A stretch of 64,000 nucleotides of DNA from Lentilactobacillus buchneri (GTDB lineage: Bacteria > Bacillota > Bacilli > Lactobacillales > Lactobacillaceae): NCBI RefSeq assembly GCF_018314255.1, contig NZ_CP073066.1, positions 372,001 through 436,000 of the forward strand, read 5' to 3'. Every line of letters begins with the position of its first letter. Positions within the stretch are counted from its first letter, which is position 1. The notes below the pieces were generated by a model. It made no database searches, was not told where the DNA came from, and saw nothing but the letters and a program-made list of their open reading frames with translations. Made by a program: the position numbers and the translations under genes. Below are positions 1 to 11,275 of the stretch, in pieces.

Positions 1-87
1 ACCAGCGAACCCGAAAGCGCTTTTAAAATCCAACAATTCAGTCGGTTTGTTTCATCACTCAACAAATGGTCAGATCTACTTCTTTAA
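1..87 (+). CDS. Possible 3' end of a gene entering from the left (partial)
   Basis: Frame 1 is open from the first base to a TAA at 85-87 and gives 28 residues ending in WSDLLL. It lies in the same direction as the exporter gene that starts 56 bases later, so it could be the tail of a co-transcribed gene. The fragment is too short to identify and could also be chance. Confidence 0.3.
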   Translation, partial: TSEPESAFKIQQFSRFVSSLNKWSDLLL

Positions 88-143
88 CTATCCCTGAAAG
101 TCCTTAGACTATTCAGGCATACAGAAAAAAGGAGCGGTTAGAA

Positions 144-2786
144 ATGAAACGACTATTTACGACAATTGGCGAAAATATTCATCGGCACCACAAACTTTGG
201 ATCACGGTCATCTTGATCATGACCATCGGTTTTGCATTTGGATTGCCAAAGATTCAAATGAAAATGGGCAACGACGTCTTCGTTAGTTCCAGTTCAAAAA
301 CCTATCAGGATTCCCAAACCTATCAGAAAAAGTTTGGTGGTGACTCCCTTTATCTGTTGCTCGACGGTAACCAGTCGACATTGTTATCCCACAAGACAAT
401 GCAGCAGGTGGCCAAATTTGACAGTAAAGTCAGCCAAGTTGATAACGTCAGAAATACGACCGACATCGTCAGTAGTTTAAATGATCAGCTATCCCATGCC
501 GGAACTGGAAACTCCAGTGCCCAGTTCAACTTCAATAGCAAAAAGCTTCAACAAGATCTGATGGCTGAACTGAGTTCCAAACAAAAACAAAACATTCAGT
601 CGAAAATGCAACACTCGTTAACAAGTACGCAACAAAATCAGGTTCAAACATATTTGCTGAAACAACTCACGCCCGCCCAAAAGAAGCTGATGGCAGCAGC
701 TGGTGCCCAGGCGCAGGGTTCCAAGCAACAGCAGCAAGCAATGCTTCAAAAGCAATTGACCACCAAACAGCAAGCTGCAGTCCAGTCCTACACCATGTCG
801 CTGCTTAACCATCAGCAGCAATCACAATTGGCTGACACGGTCATCCCGATGCTGCCGAAAGTTCAAGACATGTCAACCAAACTGCTGCGGGATATTTTTC
901 TCAGCGATAACGGTCATGTTCCAAGTGCGATGAAGCAATTATTACCTAAGGACGGCAAGCATCTATTAATCATTATCAACACCAATAAGAAATCGTCGGA
1001 TATGAACACCGCGGTTCAGATTAATCACGACGCTAATCAGGCAATTAAGCAAACCAACTTTTCCTCAAGCATTAAGACCCGATTGGGCGGCCAACCTGCA
1101 GTTCTTGGTCAGGTCCGCAGTAAAGTCATTACCAGTATGGCAACCATGTTGGCATTCGCAGTAGTCTTAATGGTGATCATCCTCCTATTGATATTCCCGG
1201 TACGAAAGCGTTTGTTGCCACTCATATTTGTCCTGGCCTGCCTCGTATGGACATTTGGTTTGATGGGTTGGCTTCACATTCCGTTGACCTTGGCAACCAT
1301 GGCAACGTTGCCGATTATCATTGGTTTGGGGACTGACTTTGGTGTTCAATTTCAAAACCGATATGAAGAAGAAGTCAGGAAACGACAAAATTCCCAGGAG
1401 GCCATTTCAGTTGCCATTTCGAGCATGGGACCGGCAGTTGGCGTGTCTTTAATCGTCATGGTCTTCAGCTTTTTGACGATGTATCTCTCAAAGGCGCCAT
1501 TGATGCAGCAATTTGGCCTCACGTTGGCCATTGGTGTTGCCTGCAGCTACGTCGTTGAGTTTGGACTGATGTTTTCAAGCCTCTCACTCTTGGATAAACA
1601 CGCTTCAACAGCTAAGTTGGCACCCAAGAAGCTATCTCAGCCGTCGCGTTTATCACTGTTCCTAAGTCACTATGCTGAATGGGTAACCCATCATGCAGGT
1701 ATTCTGCTGACAATTGGCGTGGTGTTGGCTGGACTAGGTTTTTCATTTGAAAAATCCATCAATATTGAAACTGACTTCACCAAAATGATTCCCCAAAATA
1801 TGACGGCCCTGAAGAATACCAAATATCTTCAGAGCAAAATTGGGTCGACAACCTACCTTACCTATTTGGTAGAGGGCAATGGTCGAGATATCAGGGATCA
1901 GGACAATTTGAAGACAATCGATCAAGTTGGTCAAAAAGTGGACCATAAGTACCATGACGTCACCGATGTCACCAGCTTATCGACCGCCTATCAACAGACG
2001 AACGGCTCATTGAACACTTCTCAAAAGCAGTTAACTGTGGGTGTTGACAATTTGGCAACGTCTTTAAAACAAACTTTGATTAGCAGCAACCATCACGATG
2101 CAACAATCCAATTCAAAATTAGAAACGGTCTGTCCTCAAAAGAACAACTTAAGTTGATGAATCGGATTAATCATGACATTAAAGGAACCCATCATGGCTT
2201 AAAAATTTCTCCTGCAGGAGCCCAAGTCATGATGCTATTGGGGATTAATAATATGTCCGCTAATCATGATCTGATTATTATTGCCGGTCTTTCGATCATT
2301 TTCATTGTCCTATTCCTTATTTATCGGGACTGGCGACTCGCACTGTACCCAGTCATTCCAATTTTACTTGTATTAGGACTTTCTCCATTAACCTTAAAAC
2401 TGTTGGGAATTTCCTATAACCCGGTCACAATTGCCCTCAGTTCGCTGGTTCTTGGAATTGGAACCGAATTTACCATCTTAATTCTGGAACGCTACCGCGA
2501 GGAATTACAACGGGGAATTAGTACCCGGGACGCGATTGTTTCAGCAACCGCGTCTGTCGGTCAGGCAATTACAGTTTCCGGCTTCACGGTCATGGGCGGA
2601 TTTTCGGCCATCATGTTCTCCAGCTTCCCAGTTCTGAAGTCATTTGGGCTGATTACTGTGCTGGACACAGGTTATTCACTCATCTGTGCATTGACGATTT
2701 TGCCGGCAGTCATTTATCTGCTGCGAAAAAGAAAGCCGGCAGCCACTCAATCCTCATCCGAACAGGCAACTGAAAGTAAGGATTAA
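144..2786 (+). CDS. MMPL/RND-family membrane exporter
   Basis: 880-residue polytopic membrane protein with the two-fold architecture of MMPL/RND transporters (YdfJ and HAE3-like). There is an N-terminal membrane helix near residues 18-36, a large extracytoplasmic domain, a block of helices at about 333-510 with the GLGTDFGVQFQNRYEEE signature, a second extracytoplasmic domain at about 545-720, and a second helix block with the parallel signature GLGTEFTILILERYREE. Such proteins move lipids or hydrophobic compounds outwards using the proton gradient. The substrate cannot be read from sequence. An AAAAAAGGAGCGG ribosome site supports the ATG. The first loop carries an unusually glutamine-rich helical insert around residues 124-232. 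A TetR-family gene lies convergently downstream. Confidence 0.85.
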   Translation: MKRLFTTIGENIHRHHKLWITVILIMTIGFAFGLPKIQMKMGNDVFVSSSSKTYQDSQTYQKKFGGDSLYLLLDGNQSTLLSHKTMQQVAKFDSKVSQVDNVRNTTDIVSSLNDQLSHAGTGNSSAQFNFNSKKLQQDLMAELSSKQKQNIQSKMQHSLTSTQQNQVQTYLLKQLTPAQKKLMAAAGAQAQGSKQQQQAMLQKQLTTKQQAAVQSYTMSLLNHQQQSQLADTVIPMLPKVQDMSTKLLRDIFLSDNGHVPSAMKQLLPKDGKHLLIIINTNKKSSDMNTAVQINHDANQAIKQTNFSSSIKTRLGGQPAVLGQVRSKVITSMATMLAFAVVLMVIILLLIFPVRKRLLPLIFVLACLVWTFGLMGWLHIPLTLATMATLPIIIGLGTDFGVQFQNRYEEEVRKRQNSQEAISVAISSMGPAVGVSLIVMVFSFLTMYLSKAPLMQQFGLTLAIGVACSYVVEFGLMFSSLSLLDKHASTAKLAPKKLSQPSRLSLFLSHYAEWVTHHAGILLTIGVVLAGLGFSFEKSINIETDFTKMIPQNMTALKNTKYLQSKIGSTTYLTYLVEGNGRDIRDQDNLKTIDQVGQKVDHKYHDVTDVTSLSTAYQQTNGSLNTSQKQLTVGVDNLATSLKQTLISSNHHDATIQFKIRNGLSSKEQLKLMNRINHDIKGTHHGLKISPAGAQVMMLLGINNMSANHDLIIIAGLSIIFIVLFLIYRDWRLALYPVIPILLVLGLSPLTLKLLGISYNPVTIALSSLVLGIGTEFTILILERYREELQRGISTRDAIVSATASVGQAITVSGFTVMGGFSAIMFSSFPVLKSFGLITVLDTGYSLICALTILPAVIYLLRKRKPAATQSSSEQATESKD

Positions 2787-2817
2787 TTGACCGATTGAAA
2801 TACCCTTTTCTAACTAA

Positions 2818-2865
2818 AAAATGGCTTCCATAAATGAAATTGATTCATTTGTGGAAGCCATTTTT
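2818..2865. terminator. Bidirectional rho-independent terminator
   Basis: A stem of AAAATGGCTTCCA paired with TGGAAGCCATTTT, with A- and T-runs on both sides, sits between the convergent MMPL exporter and TetR genes and can serve both. Confidence 0.85.
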
Positions 2866-2916
2866 GTGTTTTGCGCTGTTTCTTGGCATCTTTGCGCCAT
2901 CAATCAGCCGCCTTAA

Positions 2917-3468
2917 TTACTGGGCATTTAGTTTATTGATGATCGAAATGAGAAACGACTCCAACTGCGGCCAATCAATATTCGCCTTGAGAAGCTGCTC
3001 TTCTAAAAAGCCCATTATTGTATTCGCTAAAAAACTGATCATCAGCGGTTGTGAAGACGATTGCTTAATTAACGTTACGACAGGATCATTTTGATAGGCT
3101 GGATTGTTGGCCCGCTCGTTAAACAAGTTCTCCAAAATGTTCCGAAATTCATCATAGAACTTACTTTGGCTTTCGGGAATCAGGTGACGAATTAAATCAA
3201 TGTTGTCGGAAATAAAATGGGTAACTTGGGTTAAAACAACGGTTTCCCTGAAGTCGGTCCCCAGCAATTCTTCAGACAGGTTATAGATAATTGTATTTGC
3301 CAGATCAACCTTATCTTGGAAATATCGGTAGAACGTGCTGCGGTGGATCATCGCTTCATCACAGATTTCTCCGATCGTAATATCATCAAATTTCTTTTTT
3401 CTAAGAAGCGTCATCATTGCCTGCAAAATATCTCGCTTGGTGCGCTGTTGAGATTGGGTGTCGGCCAT
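2917..3468 (-). CDS. TetR/AcrR-family transcriptional regulator
   Basis: 183 residues when started at the ATG preceded by AAAGGA, two codons inside the longest frame. The N-terminal 50 residues form a TetR helix-turn-helix (the segment ITIGEICDEAMIHRSTFYRY). The rest is a helical ligand and dimer domain resembling the TetR C-terminal family 14 type. Such proteins repress efflux genes until a ligand binds. It faces the MMPL exporter convergently, so it does not share that gene's promoter, and control of the exporter is only an inference from proximity. Confidence 0.85.
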   Translation of the reverse strand: MADTQSQQRTKRDILQAMMTLLRKKKFDDITIGEICDEAMIHRSTFYRYFQDKVDLANTIIYNLSEELLGTDFRETVVLTQVTHFISDNIDLIRHLIPESQSKFYDEFRNILENLFNERANNPAYQNDPVVTLIKQSSSQPLMISFLANTIMGFLEEQLLKANIDWPQLESFLISIINKLNAQ

Positions 3469-3574
3469 AATCAAAGTCCTTTCAAAATTTAGATTATAAA
3501 ATTAAGCATACATCATAACCAACTATTCTTAAAGAAACCAATGACAACTTTCACAAATTTGCTGCCAACAAAAA

Positions 3575-3602
3575 AGCCCCGACCCACCATGGGATCAGAG
3601 CT
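3575..3602 (-). terminator. pyrG terminator
   Basis: On the minus strand AGCTCTGATCC pairs with GGTCGGGGCT, using some G-T pairs, and is followed by a run of six T. It lies about 65 bases after the pyrG stop. Confidence 0.65.
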
Positions 3603-3665
3603 TCACTTGAATTGTTAACCGTCAATCAGATTCACCCTAAAAGTGCATCGTCAGTTACAGACGGT

Positions 3666-5306
<1,641 letters not shown>

Positions 5307-5334
5307 TTAGCCGGGGAATTCAAAAATAAAAAAA

Positions 5335-5361
5335 TCCCTATCCAAAAAAAGTGAATAGGGA
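5335..5361 (-). terminator. pyrG leader attenuator (intrinsic terminator)
   Basis: TCCCTAT pairs with ATAGGGA around a T-rich loop and is followed by T7, between the pyrG start of transcription and its ribosome site. Known pyrG control in Bacillus and lactic acid bacteria adds extra G residues at the 5' end when CTP is low. The poly-G tract then pairs with the C/U-rich 5' arm of this terminator and prevents it forming. The 5' arm here (UUCCCUAUUC) is suitable for that. Confidence 0.85.
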
Positions 5362-5404
5362 ACAATTCAATCATCGTTCAGATGTCCTTGAAACTCAAGG
5401 AGCC

Positions 5405-5441
5405 CAAAAAACATAATACATACTTTTTAAATATTAGTCAA
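5405..5441 (-). promoter_or_regulatory. pyrG promoter with GGGCTCC initiation sequence
   Basis: TTGACT, 17 bases, TATTAT, then seven bases to an initial GGGCTCC on the minus strand (first G at 5405). This start matches the initially transcribed sequence of the pyrG genes known to be controlled by reiterative G addition. The -35 box begins four bases beyond the rpoE stop codon. Confidence 0.85.
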
Positions 5442-5444
5442 GAA

Positions 5445-6062
5445 TTAATGGTCGTCTTTTGAATTGAAATCATCATCGTCATCATCCAATGAATCGTCAT
5501 CATCATTCAATTCGTTAAGTTGACCTTCGATACCATCTGGCAAGTCCTCATCGTCTGAGTCATCGTCAATATCCTGCAAGTCCTTGTTGTACTTGCCAAG
5601 ATCTTCTGATTCATCATCTGAATCGTCGTCATCGTCGGTATCGTCATCAAAGTCATCGTCGTCCTGATCTTCAGGATCATCGTCATCGTAATCGATCACG
5701 TCGTCATCATCTGAAGCGTCGGCAAGAAAGGCATTCACCTTACGACGCTTCTTTCGCTTGGGACGATCCTCGTCTTCTTCTGTATGGACAGTTGCTTCAT
5801 CAATTGATTCATAAGGGTACCATGTTCGTAAGCCCCAAAGATTGTCACCAAGTGAGATAAAGCTGCCATCAATGTTCAAATCGGTATAAAATTGTGATAA
5901 ACGATCACGAATTTCTTTGTTACTATCACCTAAATAAGCCTGCACCGCATTGGCTAAATCGGCAAATGGCATTGTGTCTCCACGTTGTGCCAAGATTGCG
6001 TGTGCGACCTCAATCATCGATAGTTCATTTTTGTTTTGGCCTTTAAAGACTTCTAACTCCAA
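5445..6062 (-). CDS. rpoE: DNA-directed RNA polymerase delta subunit
   Basis: 205 residues with an N-terminal HARE-HTH domain (about residues 1-90, [20 protein letters not shown]) followed by a highly acidic, probably disordered tail made almost entirely of D, E, N and S. This is the hallmark of the Gram-positive delta subunit, which releases RNA polymerase from nucleic acid, aids recycling and raises sensitivity to initiating NTP. The tail is long compared with the 173-residue Bacillus protein. The rpoE-pyrG pairing is conserved in Firmicutes. No terminator follows, so read-through into the pyrG leader is possible. Confidence 0.95.
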   Translation of the reverse strand: MELEVFKGQNKNELSMIEVAHAILAQRGDTMPFADLANAVQAYLGDSNKEIRDRLSQFYTDLNIDGSFISLGDNLWGLRTWYPYESIDEATVHTEEDEDRPKRKKRRKVNAFLADASDDDDVIDYDDDDPEDQDDDDFDDDTDDDDDSDDESEDLGKYNKDLQDIDDDSDDEDLPDGIEGQLNELNDDDDSLDDDDDDFNSKDDH

Positions 6063-6117
6063 ACTGGTACACGTCCTTTCAACAGTCTAACAACAGTCTA
6101 AAAATTACTATACTCGA

Positions 6118-6552
6118 TTAAATTGTAAATTGCAATCGAATATTGTATTTCCCTAATAATGCATCGCCGGCATACAGCAAATAATCAATTCCGATGTTGC
6201 CCCGAAGCGGTGCATCTAAAATTTCCATGTCCAAAGCAGAAGTAACGGTTTGAATATCCATCAAGCCATATGGGGTTCGATAGCGGGCAGCAATCCGTTT
6301 GCCGTCGCTAAACAATAATTGCAGTCGATTCTCACCTGAGCGGGTCAGTTTGACATTACCGTTATCTGAAATTTTAATGGTGACCGGAACCCCGCCATCC
6401 TCAGTTTCCTCTTCATACCGAATATACAGGCTGCTGCCTACACGAACTAATTGGCCGGTGACATCAAAAACAAAGTTTGATTTCTGGCCTTCCTGTAAAA
6501 TGTTGGTTTCCAAATGAATTTGAACTGGAACGCCAGTTGTTAAATTGTCCAT
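6118..6552 (-). CDS. DUF1934 (YwiB-like) beta-barrel protein
   Basis: 144 residues from the ATG preceded by AGAAGG. The longest frame extends 23 codons further upstream but has no ribosome site there. Rich in alternating beta-strand pattern, it resembles the small DUF1934/YwiB family, a calycin-like barrel often encoded beside rpoE. Function is unknown. It precedes rpoE by 55 bases on the same strand, so the two are likely co-transcribed. Confidence 0.8.
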   Translation of the reverse strand: MDNLTTGVPVQIHLETNILQEGQKSNFVFDVTGQLVRVGSSLYIRYEEETEDGGVPVTIKISDNGNVKLTRSGENRLQLLFSDGKRIAARYRTPYGLMDIQTVTSALDMEILDAPLRGNIGIDYLLYAGDALLGKYNIRLQFTI

Positions 6553-6664
6553 AATACACCTTCTTTTAAATCTCGTTCTAACTAATTTATTATATATCCC
6601 ACGGCAACATTTTGCACTCATGTTACCCTGACGATTTCCGGCAACTTTACCTATTTATTTGGTA

Positions 6665-6678
6665 GTGTCTGTTATAAT
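6665..6678 (+). promoter_or_regulatory. Promoter (extended -10) of the lipL operon
   Basis: TGTTATAAT forms an extended -10 element about 40 bases before the lipL start. The -35 region is poor. Confidence 0.5.
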
Positions 6679-6717
6679 TAAGAAGATTGTTTATTTTATG
6701 AAACGGAGAGTTGGCAT

Positions 6718-7545
6718 ATGTCTTTTACAAACGTTCCGATTACCGTCATCAATCAAATTTATTCTAAAAGCACCAAGCTGGATGCCTTTGCAGACACCAA
6801 TGCCTTATTGGAAATCTGTGACCAAACGTTGAAGCCGTTCATCCATTTTTGGACGACTTCCGAAGCAACTTTGATCTTGGGGATCAATGACCGCCACCTG
6901 CCGAAGCTGGCCGACGGGCTCAAAAGTCTGCTGGCCAACCACTATGATTATTTTCTGCGCAATTCCGGTGGCCTAGCTGTCGTCAGTGATCCGGGAATCC
7001 TCAATATTTCCCTGTTCATTCCCCAACCGGATACCGTCTACACAATCGATCAGGCATATGAACTCATTAAAGGGTTGATCAGTATGTCGTTTCCACAACT
7101 GGACATCAAGAGTTTTGAAGTCACAAACTCCTATTGTCCCGGGAAATACGATTTGTCGGTCAACGGGCAAAAGATTGCCGGCATCGCGCAACGACGGACA
7201 ACCAATGCGCTGGTTTTGATGCTTTATCTGAGTGTTAATGGCGATCAAGATGCCAGAAGCCAAACGGTTGCTGAATTTTATGAAACTGCCGATGCTTATT
7301 CGCAGTCTCGTTGGACCTTTCCAAAAGTCGACAAGGCCACGATGACCACGGTTCAAGATCTCGGCTTCCCAAATATCACGCTCGAGGACGTCGAACATAA
7401 ATTTTTAGCGAGCGTTAACCAGCAAAATATCGAAGTTGACGTAACCAGCGGTCCTGATTTTATGCTTTCACCGGCTTTCACTCAAGAGCGGGCCAAACAG
7501 TTACGCAAAATTCAGCTGAGAAATGACCAATTACCAATTGTCTAA
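6718..7545 (+). CDS. lipL: Lipoate/octanoate transferase, LipL-like
   Basis: 275 residues of the BPL/LplA/LipB fold. The segments FLRNSGGLAVV, then NSYCPGKYDLSVNGQKIAGI, followed by QRR match LipL rather than LplA. The Cys at residue 140 is the expected acyl-thioester nucleophile. LipL moves octanoyl or lipoyl groups from GcvH to the E2 subunits of 2-oxoacid dehydrogenases in Bacillus. In a lactobacillus it may act in salvage. The ATG follows AACGGAGAG. An HD phosphohydrolase gene follows after 12 bases, so the two form an operon, as with the ywfL-ywfO pair of Bacillus. A lipoate-protein ligase function is the alternative. Confidence 0.8.
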   Translation: MSFTNVPITVINQIYSKSTKLDAFADTNALLEICDQTLKPFIHFWTTSEATLILGINDRHLPKLADGLKSLLANHYDYFLRNSGGLAVVSDPGILNISLFIPQPDTVYTIDQAYELIKGLISMSFPQLDIKSFEVTNSYCPGKYDLSVNGQKIAGIAQRRTTNALVLMLYLSVNGDQDARSQTVAEFYETADAYSQSRWTFPKVDKATMTTVQDLGFPNITLEDVEHKFLASVNQQNIEVDVTSGPDFMLSPAFTQERAKQLRKIQLRNDQLPIV

Positions 7546-7557
7546 GGAGGCAATTTT

Positions 7558-8892
7558 TTGGATTACGCACATCAACAGTTAAAAAGAGAAAAGGTCTTTC
7601 GAGATCCGGTTCATAATTACGTTTACGTCAAATATCAAGTCATCTTAGACTTGATTAACACCACCGAATTCCAGCGCTTACGTCGGGTACATCAATTGGG
7701 AACCACGTCACTGATTTTCCATGGTGCGGAGCATTCCCGTTTTTCGCATTCGGTGGGAGTTTATGAAATTGCTCGAAGAATCATTGAATCTTTTCAAAAG
7801 AACTTTATGTCACAACAACCTGGCGATGGTCTCTGGGATGATTCAGAAAAATTAGTCGCCCTCTGTGCTGCCCTGTTGCACGACGTTGGCCATGGTGCCT
7901 ATTCACACACCTTTGAGCACATCTTTGGCACCAATCATGAACAGATTACCCAAGCCATCATAACATCGCCCACAACGGAAATTAACCAGGTTTTACGAAG
8001 GGTCTCTCCTGACTTCCCCGAAAAAGTCGCCAGTGTGATTAACAAGACCTATCCCAACAAACAAGTCGTCGAAATGATCTCCAGCCAATTGGATGCCGAT
8101 CGGATGGATTACCTGCTTCGAGACGCTTATAACACCGGCGTTAAATATGGCACGTTTGACCTTTCCAGAATTCTGGAAGTGATGCGGCCGTACAAAGATG
8201 GAATTTGCTTTGAAATGAGCGGGATGCACGCCGTTGAAGATTACATTGTCAGTCGCTTTCAAATGTACCAACAGGTGTATTTCCATCCGGTTTCCCGGGC
8301 AATGGAAGTGGTTTTGAACCGGTTGTTGCAACGGGCAAAAGTTATCTTTAGCGGGGAGGTTCATCACGATCCACAGACCCCCTACCTATTACTGCCGTTT
8401 TTCAAGGGTGATTTTAACCTGGACGACTATCTCCAATTGGATGACGGGGTGTTAAACACCTACTTCATCCATTGGAAACGGTACCCGGATGATATTTTAA
8501 GCAACCTGGCCAGCCGTTTTATCGACCGAAAGCCACTCAAGTCAGTCAAATTTGACAAGTCGACCGCCGACTTGTTGCCAAGACTCAGAGAGATTATCGA
8601 ACAATCTGGATTTAACCCGGACTACTACACGGCGACCGACAACAGTTTTGACTTGCCTTATGATGCCTATCAGGCGGACAAAAAACAAATTCATTTAATG
8701 CAGGATGACGGTACCTTGGTATCCTTGTCATCCGTTAGCCCATTGGTTCGGGCAATTTCTGATCGACAGACCGGCGATAACCGCTTCTTCTTCCCCAGAG
8801 AGATTTTGAAGCCGGATGAAAACGTCGATTTGTTCCAGCCAGAATACGATGAATTTAATCGCCATATTCGAAACGACAAATTAATTAAATAG
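7558..8892 (+). CDS. HD-domain phosphohydrolase (YwfO family)
   Basis: 444 residues starting at a TTG seven bases after AAGGAGG. The HD metal site is visible as [10 protein letters not shown] and [16 protein letters not shown], with the later D in [13 protein letters not shown], the arrangement of dGTPase and SAMHD1-like enzymes. Bacillus YwfO and its relatives hydrolyse nucleoside triphosphates. The true substrate here is unknown. It sits between lipL and a HAD phosphatase gene with short gaps, suggesting one plus-strand transcript. Confidence 0.88.
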   Translation: MDYAHQQLKREKVFRDPVHNYVYVKYQVILDLINTTEFQRLRRVHQLGTTSLIFHGAEHSRFSHSVGVYEIARRIIESFQKNFMSQQPGDGLWDDSEKLVALCAALLHDVGHGAYSHTFEHIFGTNHEQITQAIITSPTTEINQVLRRVSPDFPEKVASVINKTYPNKQVVEMISSQLDADRMDYLLRDAYNTGVKYGTFDLSRILEVMRPYKDGICFEMSGMHAVEDYIVSRFQMYQQVYFHPVSRAMEVVLNRLLQRAKVIFSGEVHHDPQTPYLLLPFFKGDFNLDDYLQLDDGVLNTYFIHWKRYPDDILSNLASRFIDRKPLKSVKFDKSTADLLPRLREIIEQSGFNPDYYTATDNSFDLPYDAYQADKKQIHLMQDDGTLVSLSSVSPLVRAISDRQTGDNRFFFPREILKPDENVDLFQPEYDEFNRHIRNDKLIK

Positions 8893-8909
8893 CTAAAGGA
8901 GATTCTCCC

Positions 8910-9719
8910 ATGGATATCAAACTCATTGCCATCGATATTGACGGCACCCTTTTGAACGAAAAAAACGAACTGGCGCAACCAACGATTGACGCGATCACTG
9001 AAGCCCGCAATAACGGCGTTAAAATCGTCTTGTGTACCGGCCGACCGCTCAGCGGAGTACAGCCCTATTTAGATAAGCTAGCCATCAAGGGTGCCAGTGA
9101 ATTTGCGATTACCTTTAACGGCGCAATGGCACAATCGCTTGACGGTCAAGTCATGGTCAATCACACGATCAGCTATGATAACTTCTTGGAGACCGAGATG
9201 CTCAGCCGCAAATTGAACGTCAATTATCAAATTGAGACAACCGACAGCATCTATACCACCAACCGCGACACCAACCCCTATGGAATCGCCGAAAGCTTCC
9301 TGGTTCGCCTGCCCATCAAATTCAGATCACCAGAAGAAATTCCGCGTGACCTGGTGATGTCAAAGGCAATGTTTGTGGACTACCCGGAAAATATCACTAA
9401 AGCCAATGACCTCATTCCCGCCAAGCTGCGTGATGAGATGTACGTGGTTCAAACGGAACCGTTCTTCATTGAAATGATGAATAAGCAGGCTAGCAAAGGA
9501 AAAACCTTAGGTGAATTAGCTGATCAGCTACATTTAACCAAAGATAACCTGATGGCGATTGGCGATCAGGGGAATGATTTAACCATGGTAAAAGCTGCCG
9601 GCTTGGGAGTTGCAATGGGAAACGCAATTGATGAAGTCAAAGATGCAGCCCAATTTATTACCAAACCAAATACAGAAGATGGCGTTGCATTTGCCATCAA
9701 CAAATACATCAACCATTAA
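8910..9719 (+). CDS. Cof-type HAD phosphatase
   Basis: 269 residues of the HAD superfamily, subclass IIB. The nucleophile motif is AIDIDGTL (Asp9 and Asp11), motif II is LCTGR, and motif IV is [22 protein letters not shown]. Proteins of this YidA/YkrA type dephosphorylate sugar phosphates and flavin or pyridoxal phosphates, often with overlapping specificity. It is the last gene of the lipL transcript and is followed by a terminator. Confidence 0.92.
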   Translation: MDIKLIAIDIDGTLLNEKNELAQPTIDAITEARNNGVKIVLCTGRPLSGVQPYLDKLAIKGASEFAITFNGAMAQSLDGQVMVNHTISYDNFLETEMLSRKLNVNYQIETTDSIYTTNRDTNPYGIAESFLVRLPIKFRSPEEIPRDLVMSKAMFVDYPENITKANDLIPAKLRDEMYVVQTEPFFIEMMNKQASKGKTLGELADQLHLTKDNLMAIGDQGNDLTMVKAAGLGVAMGNAIDEVKDAAQFITKPNTEDGVAFAINKYINH

Positions 9720-9737
9720 TGGCTGAGTATACGAATA

Positions 9738-9775
9738 GAGGCTATGAACAAAACGTTGGTTTTGTCCATAGCCTC
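9738..9775. terminator. Bidirectional terminator
   Basis: GAGGCTATG-ACAAAAC pairs with GTTTTGT-CATAGCCTC around GTTG and is followed by a T-rich run. It lies between the convergent HAD phosphatase and DUF3899 genes. Confidence 0.85.
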
Positions 9776-9847
9776 TTTATTTGTATCAATATCTGTTATT
9801 ATCCTTGCCAAGTACAATCAACAACTCAGCATCAAATTGTTCACCGC

Positions 9848-10219
9848 TTATTGGGGCAAACTGGTGAGGATGACCCCTAACACAATCAAAAAGCCACCCA
9901 CGCCCAGGCAATAGCGGGCGTATTTATTAACTTTGATTGGCTGATTTTTAATTGAACCGACATCCTTTGCCTTGGGATGCTTGGGATCATTTTCAGCTTC
10001 CAAGTCGCTTTTCTTGCGAATATGGAATCGCCAACCGGTAAATAGGTGCCCCGAGCCGACGATAAAGACCGATCCCAAAACAATCAGGAACAATCCAACC
10101 AAAAAATCAAGGTTACCAAGCACCATTTCCGGCATTCGGAAAAGAATCAGCAAAAAATTGATGATCACAACAACAATAATCGAAGACCAAACCGGCGATT
10201 TTTTAACCAAATCGACCAT
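9848..10219 (-). CDS. DUF3899 small membrane protein
   Basis: 123 residues with three predicted membrane helices (about 12-28, 36-58 and 100-118) and a charged cytoplasmic loop between the second and third. It resembles the DUF3899 family, which has no known function. Its ATG overlaps the prs stop by one base (TAATG), so translation is probably coupled to prs. Confidence 0.75.
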   Translation of the reverse strand: MVDLVKKSPVWSSIIVVVIINFLLILFRMPEMVLGNLDFLVGLFLIVLGSVFIVGSGHLFTGWRFHIRKKSDLEAENDPKHPKAKDVGSIKNQPIKVNKYARYCLGVGGFLIVLGVILTSLPQ

Positions 10220-11199
10220 TAATTCTCTTCACCACGAAATCGATTGTTGAACAGCGGACTAACCGGTTTGTTTTCATTGATGCGTTTAATTGCATCCCCA
10301 ATTAACGGTCCAACTGAGACCTGTTCAATCTTATCGATTTGTTTTTCTTTGGGTAACTGAATCGTATCAGTCACAACCAGTTGTTTGATTGCAGAATCTT
10401 GAATCCGCTGAATGGCTGGGCCTGAAAGCACCGGGTGGGTACAGCAGGCGTAAACCTCGCTGGCACCGGCATCCATTAATGCCTGAGCACCTAAGGTAAT
10501 TGTGCCGGCAGTATCGATCATGTCATCAATCATCAAACAACGCTTGCCTTTGACATCCCCGATAATATTCATGATCTCGGCAACGTTGGCCCGTGGACGG
10601 CGTTTGTCAATAATGGCAATTGGTGCCTTCAAGAATTCCGCCAGAGCTCTGGCTCTTGATACACCACCATGGTCAGGCGATACTACGACATCATCACTGC
10701 CAAAGCCTTGCTTAATAAAGTGATCAGCTAGTAATGGAGCACCCATTAAATGATCAACGGGAATATCGAAGAAACCTTGAATCTGAGCAGCATGCAAATC
10801 AAGGGCAACTACCCGATCCACACCATCGGTCTGTAACATGTTTGCCACTAATTTAGCGGTAATTGGTTCTCGTGAACGGGCTTTGCGATCTTGACGAGCG
10901 TAACCATAGTATGGAATGACAACGTTAATCGTGCCGGCACTTGCTCGCCGCAAGGCATCCACCATGATGAGCAATTCCATCAGATTGTCATTCACCGGTG
11001 CGGACGTTGACTGGATAATGAAAATATTGTCGCCACGGATACTTTCGTCAATATTGATGCGGATTTCACCATCACTAAATCGGTCAACCGAGGTCTTGCC
11101 TAATGGAACACCAACCGTTTCCGCGATTTTCTCAGCCAAAGGCCGATTGGAATTCAAAGCAAAGATCTTTAGTTTCGAATCAAAATATTGCTGAGCCAT
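10219..11199 (-). CDS. prs: Ribose-phosphate pyrophosphokinase
   Basis: 326 residues from the ATG behind GGAGG, 13 codons inside the longest frame. Class I PRPP synthase: the N-terminal half carries the SGEI-type loop ([11 protein letters not shown]), followed by YARQDRK and the metal and ribose-phosphate loop [14 protein letters not shown]. It makes PRPP from ribose 5-phosphate and ATP for nucleotide, histidine, tryptophan and NAD synthesis. It follows glmU and purR on the same strand, an order conserved in Bacilli and linked to purine control. Confidence 0.97.
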   Translation of the reverse strand: MAQQYFDSKLKIFALNSNRPLAEKIAETVGVPLGKTSVDRFSDGEIRINIDESIRGDNIFIIQSTSAPVNDNLMELLIMVDALRRASAGTINVVIPYYGYARQDRKARSREPITAKLVANMLQTDGVDRVVALDLHAAQIQGFFDIPVDHLMGAPLLADHFIKQGFGSDDVVVSPDHGGVSRARALAEFLKAPIAIIDKRRPRANVAEIMNIIGDVKGKRCLMIDDMIDTAGTITLGAQALMDAGASEVYACCTHPVLSGPAIQRIQDSAIKQLVVTDTIQLPKEKQIDKIEQVSVGPLIGDAIKRINENKPVSPLFNNRFRGEEN

Positions 11200-11275
11200 A
11201 TGATCCTCCAATATGTTTTTTGTTAACTCACATCTCAATAACTTAATTATACAATGTTTTAATTAAAATTCAGAG

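Noticed and set aside
11..24. cre-like core (GAAAGCGCTTTT) at the window start
   Set aside because: It lies inside a possible coding tail and far from a visible promoter, with no way to see the upstream gene.
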